From SCGC-AAA076-P13 sp964276235 (GTDB lineage: Bacteria > Pseudomonadota > Gammaproteobacteria > Magnimaribacterales > D2472), in the NCBI GenBank assembly GCA_964276235.1, contig CAXYEK010000001.1, positions 62,001-126,000 of the forward strand: 64,000 nt of DNA, given 5' to 3'. This document shows positions 61,493-64,000 of this stretch, in pieces; the stretch's first letter is position 1; every line of letters starts with the position of its first letter. The notes under the pieces were generated by a model. It was not told where the DNA came from and made no database searches. It saw nothing but the letters and a program-made list of their open reading frames with translations. Made by a program: the position numbers and the translations under genes.

Positions 61493-62493
61493 TTTGATAA
61501 CTCGTTTAATGGCCATCTGGCTCTTACTGATGAAGCTTTATTATTAACACCATCTGAAGATCTTAAAGACCCCACAAATGCAATCATAGCTGCATTATCA
61601 CCACAATATTTTAAATCAGGATAATAAACTTTTATACCCATAGAATTCTCAAGCTCCTTAATTGCGGATCTAAGTGCTTTATTGGCTGCAACTCCTCCAG
61701 CAATTATCACTTCATCTCTTCCAGTAAGCTCTATGGCTTTCTTTATTTTCTTTGTTAAGACATCTATCACGGCTTGTTGAAAAGATGCTGCAACATCTGC
61801 TTTGACTTGATCATTTAAATCCTCAATATCTCTTACGGTGTAAAGAACAGCAGTTTTTAGACCGCTGAAGCTTAGATCAAGATTATCACTATGCATCATT
61901 GGTCTTGGAAATTCATAAGCCTTAGGATTTCCCTCTAACGCCATTTTCTCAATATGAGGGCCGCCTGGGTAAGGAAGTCCAAGTAGCTTGCCAACTTTAT
62001 CAAAAGCCTCACCTACCGCATCATCTTGGGATTGGCCTAATATTTTGTAATCTCCTCTATCTTCAACATCAACAATCATACTGTGACCGCCGCTAACTAA
62101 TAAGGAGATATATGGGACTGTGATTTCAGGGAACTCCATAATGGGAGACATTAAATGTCCTTCTAGATGATTTATTGGTATTAAAGGGACATTTAAAGCT
62201 GTAGAAAGTCCTTGAGCAAAACTTTCTCCTATCAATAAAGCTCCTAGCAAGCCGGGTCCAGAAGTATAAGCAACTTGATCAATAGAATGTAAATCTATAT
62301 CTCCAAGGGCTTCTTCTAAAACAGTTATGATCTTTACACAGTGGTCTCTGGAGGCTAGTTCTGGCACCACTCCACCGTATTCAGCATGCATTTTTATCTG
62401 ACTATATACCGACTCTCCGATAATTCCTTGCTCAGAATCGAATACAGCTATTGCTGTTTCGTCACAAGATGTTTCAATTCCTAAAGTTTTCAT
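61489..62493 (-). CDS. tsaD: tRNA threonylcarbamoyladenosine synthase subunit TsaD
   Basis: The protein has 334 residues from the ATG at 62493; a TTG at 62517 would add eight residues. GIETSCDETAIAVFD, the metal-binding INHLEGHL, LLVSGGHSM and IIAGGVAANKALR are the family motifs. It transfers the threonylcarbamoyl group to A37 of ANN-decoding tRNA. It is divergent from rpsU, the conserved arrangement in gammaproteobacteria. Confidence 0.96.
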   Translation of the reverse strand: MKTLGIETSCDETAIAVFDSEQGIIGESVYSQIKMHAEYGGVVPELASRDHCVKIITVLEEALGDIDLHSIDQVAYTSGPGLLGALLIGESFAQGLSTALNVPLIPINHLEGHLMSPIMEFPEITVPYISLLVSGGHSMIVDVEDRGDYKILGQSQDDAVGEAFDKVGKLLGLPYPGGPHIEKMALEGNPKAYEFPRPMMHSDNLDLSFSGLKTAVLYTVRDIEDLNDQVKADVAASFQQAVIDVLTKKIKKAIELTGRDEVIIAGGVAANKALRSAIKELENSMGIKVYYPDLKYCGDNAAMIAFVGSLRSSDGVNNKASSVRARWPLNELSK

Positions 62494-62543
62494 AAAAAAG
62501 TTTTGCAAATATTTCAATTACAGCCTAAACTACGCGACTAATT

Positions 62544-62762
62544 ATGCCTTCAATTATAATAAAAGAAACAGAACATTTTGACATTGGTCTTAGAAAGTTC
62601 AAGCGTGCCTGTGAAAAAGCAGCAATTGTTCCTGAAATCAGAGCAAGAGAGTACTACGAGAAGCCAACTGAAAAGAAAAAGCGTTTAATGGCAGCAGCTG
62701 TAAAACGTGCAAGAAAATCAAATAGGAAGTACGCCTTCCCAAGACAAAGATCATTTAGATAA
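62544..62762 (+). CDS. rpsU: 30S ribosomal protein bS21
   Basis: The protein has 72 residues (about the standard 71), with VRKFKRACEKA-like text near the start (LRKFKRACEKA), REYYEKPTEKKKR and a basic C-terminus. It helps 16S rRNA pair with the ribosome site of mRNA. It is followed by yqeY after 2 bp instead of dnaG, as the operon with dnaG and rpoD is split. Confidence 0.97.
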   Translation: MPSIIIKETEHFDIGLRKFKRACEKAAIVPEIRAREYYEKPTEKKKRLMAAAVKRARKSNRKYAFPRQRSFR

Positions 62763-62764
62763 TC

Positions 62765-63211
62765 TTGACCCTTCTTTCAGAAATTCAATCAGACCTAAAG
62801 CAAGCAATGCTTGATAAAGACGAGTTAACTCGTGATACCTTAAGGATGTTCAAATCCGAAGTTCAAAAATTCGAAATCGATAGTAAGGAAACTGCCGATG
62901 ATGCGAAGGTACTTCAAATCATCAATAAGATGATCAAACAAAGAAATGACTCTATCACTCAATTTACTAATGGCGGCAGAAACGATCTTGCAGAAAAAGA
63001 GCAATCAGAAGTTGTCATCCTTTCAAAGTACAAACCTCAACAACTAGATGAATCTGAGATAACTTTAAAAGTTAAAGCTGCAATTGCAGATTCTGGTTCA
63101 AAAACTATGCAAGATATTGGAAAAGTCATGGGAATCCTAAAAACATCTATTGAATCAGGAACAGCTGATATGGGTGTTGTAAGTAAAATTGTTAAAGAGC
63201 AATTAAGCTAA
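62765..63211 (+). CDS. GatB/YqeY domain protein
   Basis: The protein has 148 residues from a TTG that is 2 bp past the rpsU stop. LSEIQSDLKQAMLDKDELTRD, INKMIKQRNDSI and SKYKPQQLDESEI match the YqeY family, whose C-terminal part resembles the tRNA-binding tail of GatB. Exact function unknown; often next to rpsU in bacteria. Confidence 0.9.
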   Translation: MTLLSEIQSDLKQAMLDKDELTRDTLRMFKSEVQKFEIDSKETADDAKVLQIINKMIKQRNDSITQFTNGGRNDLAEKEQSEVVILSKYKPQQLDESEITLKVKAAIADSGSKTMQDIGKVMGILKTSIESGTADMGVVSKIVKEQLS

Positions 63212-63249
63212 AATAAAAATTGGATCCTCGAGTCCATAAGGCCAAAAAT

Positions 63250-63954
63250 ATGGAAAGAAGCAACGATAGAAAACCTAATGAGTTAAGAGAAATAACTTTT
63301 GAGCCTAATGTCAATGTTCATGCTGAAGGTTCTGTCTTAGTTTCCTTTGGAAACACAAAAGTTATTTGTACTGCATCAATTGATACGAACGTTCCTAGAT
63401 GGATGAGAGGTAGTGACGAAGGATGGGTAACAGCTGAATATGGAATGCTTCCAAGATCTACTAATGAAAGAATGGGTAGAGAAGCTGCAAGGGGCAAACA
63501 AAGCGGTAGGACTCAAGAAATTCAAAGACTTATCGGTAGATCATTAAGACAAGCTGTTAATTTAAAATACATAAAAGGTAAAACTATTAATATAGACTGC
63601 GATGTTATCCAAGCAGACGGTGGAACAAGAACTGCATCTATTACAGGTGGTTGTGTTGCATTATTTTTAGCTCTTCAAAATCATCATGATGATCACAGAG
63701 CAATTAGATCCCATGTTGCTGCTGTTTCTCTGGGAATACTAGGAGGTCAAGTTGCACTTGATTTAGATTATAAAGAAGATAGTGGTGCTGAAGTTGATCT
63801 AAATTTAGTAATGACAGATGGATCTGAACTAATTGAAATTCAAGGAACTGGCGAAGAAGCTCCATTCACCAGAGAACAGCTTAATGATATGCTTGAAGTT
63901 GGAAGTTCAGCTATTGCTGATATTATTGAGAAACAAAAAGCCTGCCTAAAATAA
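63250..63954 (+). CDS. rph: Ribonuclease PH
   Basis: The protein has 234 residues from the ATG at 63250, which aligns with the usual start and has TAAGG upstream; a TTG at 63220 is less likely. VHAEGSVLVSFGNTKVICTASI, RGKQSGRTQEIQRLIGRSLRQ, CDVIQADGGTRTASITGG and ALDLDYKEDSGAEVDLN are diagnostic. It trims 3' ends of tRNA with phosphate. Followed directly by pyrE, as in E. coli. Confidence 0.96.
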   Translation: MERSNDRKPNELREITFEPNVNVHAEGSVLVSFGNTKVICTASIDTNVPRWMRGSDEGWVTAEYGMLPRSTNERMGREAARGKQSGRTQEIQRLIGRSLRQAVNLKYIKGKTINIDCDVIQADGGTRTASITGGCVALFLALQNHHDDHRAIRSHVAAVSLGILGGQVALDLDYKEDSGAEVDLNLVMTDGSELIEIQGTGEEAPFTREQLNDMLEVGSSAIADIIEKQKACLK

Positions 63955-64000
63955 GTGAAAGAATATCAAAAAACATTTTTGAACCTAGCATTAGATGCTA
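63955..64000 (+). CDS. pyrE: Orotate phosphoribosyltransferase, first 15 codons only
   Basis: A GTG just after the rph stop opens a frame reading KEYQKTFLNLALDA, like the PyrE start KPYQRQFIEFAL. The gene continues beyond the window. Position after rph supports the call. Confidence 0.65.
   Translation, partial: MKEYQKTFLNLALDA

Noticed and set aside
1..64000. CRISPR arrays, prophage or rRNA genes
   Set aside because: No regularly spaced repeats, phage structural genes, integrase or rRNA stretches were seen on reading.

Overview
The window is chromosomal DNA from a low-GC (roughly one third by eye), tightly packed marine gammaproteobacterium, most like the SAR86-type clades. This rests on gene order and content: lptD-surA-pdxA-rsmA-apaH, dnaG-rpoD beside tRNA-Ile2(CAT), rph-pyrE, purH-purD, Ni-superoxide dismutase, TonB receptors, a DmdA-like GcvT protein and many ATGA/TAATG overlaps. 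Taxonomy is an inference; there is no rRNA here.

Layout. 0-11 kb (+): the end of cobS, cobT, a ferritin-like di-iron protein, a beta-helix protein paired with a diheme cytochrome, a Bax-inhibitor-type membrane protein, a DUF305-LVIVD fusion, a type II pantothenate kinase and an alkylglycerol-monooxygenase-like membrane enzyme. 11-30 kb, accessory and metal/oxidative stress: cysE, katG, tRNA-Ala(TGC), a Fur-controlled TonB receptor with a structured mRNA leader, divergent from a P19-type periplasmic metal protein; doxX, hflX, small ORFs, sodN-sodX with a 61-aa leader gene, a second AGMO-like enzyme, a DmdA-like protein, DUF411, an old-yellow-enzyme relative, and an MntR module (tandem DUF2061 membrane protein, thioredoxin, TonB receptor, mntR). 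29.6-30.7 kb: tRNA-Ile2(CAT) with a 990-bp insertion flanked by a 40-bp copy of its 5' half. 30.7-37 kb (-): rpoD, dnaG, ruvX, tonB, gshB, rsmE. 37-41.9 kb (+): sixA-like, fis, purH, purD, coq7. 41.9-49.5 kb (-): amgK, murU, rpe, DUF192, trpEGDC and a frameshifted helicase. 49.5-64 kb: two SDRs, an HCCA-isomerase relative, lptD, surA*, pdxA*, rsmA, apaH, cca, a pteridine-reductase-like SDR, a phosphotransferase, folK, folB, tsaD, rpsU, yqeY, rph and the start of pyrE (* frameshifted as given).

The most interesting part is 25.7-29.6 kb. Two transcription units carry near-identical promoters (TTGACA-17-TACATT), each with two MntR-type palindromes 25 bp apart, next to mntR itself. They drive a TonB receptor with a CxxC in its plug, a periplasmic thioredoxin, and a duplicated DUF2061 membrane protein. 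I infer a complete, largely uncharacterised manganese acquisition route across both membranes; the receptor and thioredoxin genes have visibly higher GC than their surroundings. Other leads are the long-range stem in the Fur-regulated receptor leader, the duplicated tRNA half, the small His-rich protein in the Ni-SOD operon, and a small ORF whose only well-spaced start is AUA.

Three genes (helicase, surA, pdxA) each carry a one-base insertion that splits an otherwise intact frame. Since surA and pdxA belong to a conserved operon, read or assembly error is at least as likely as decay.
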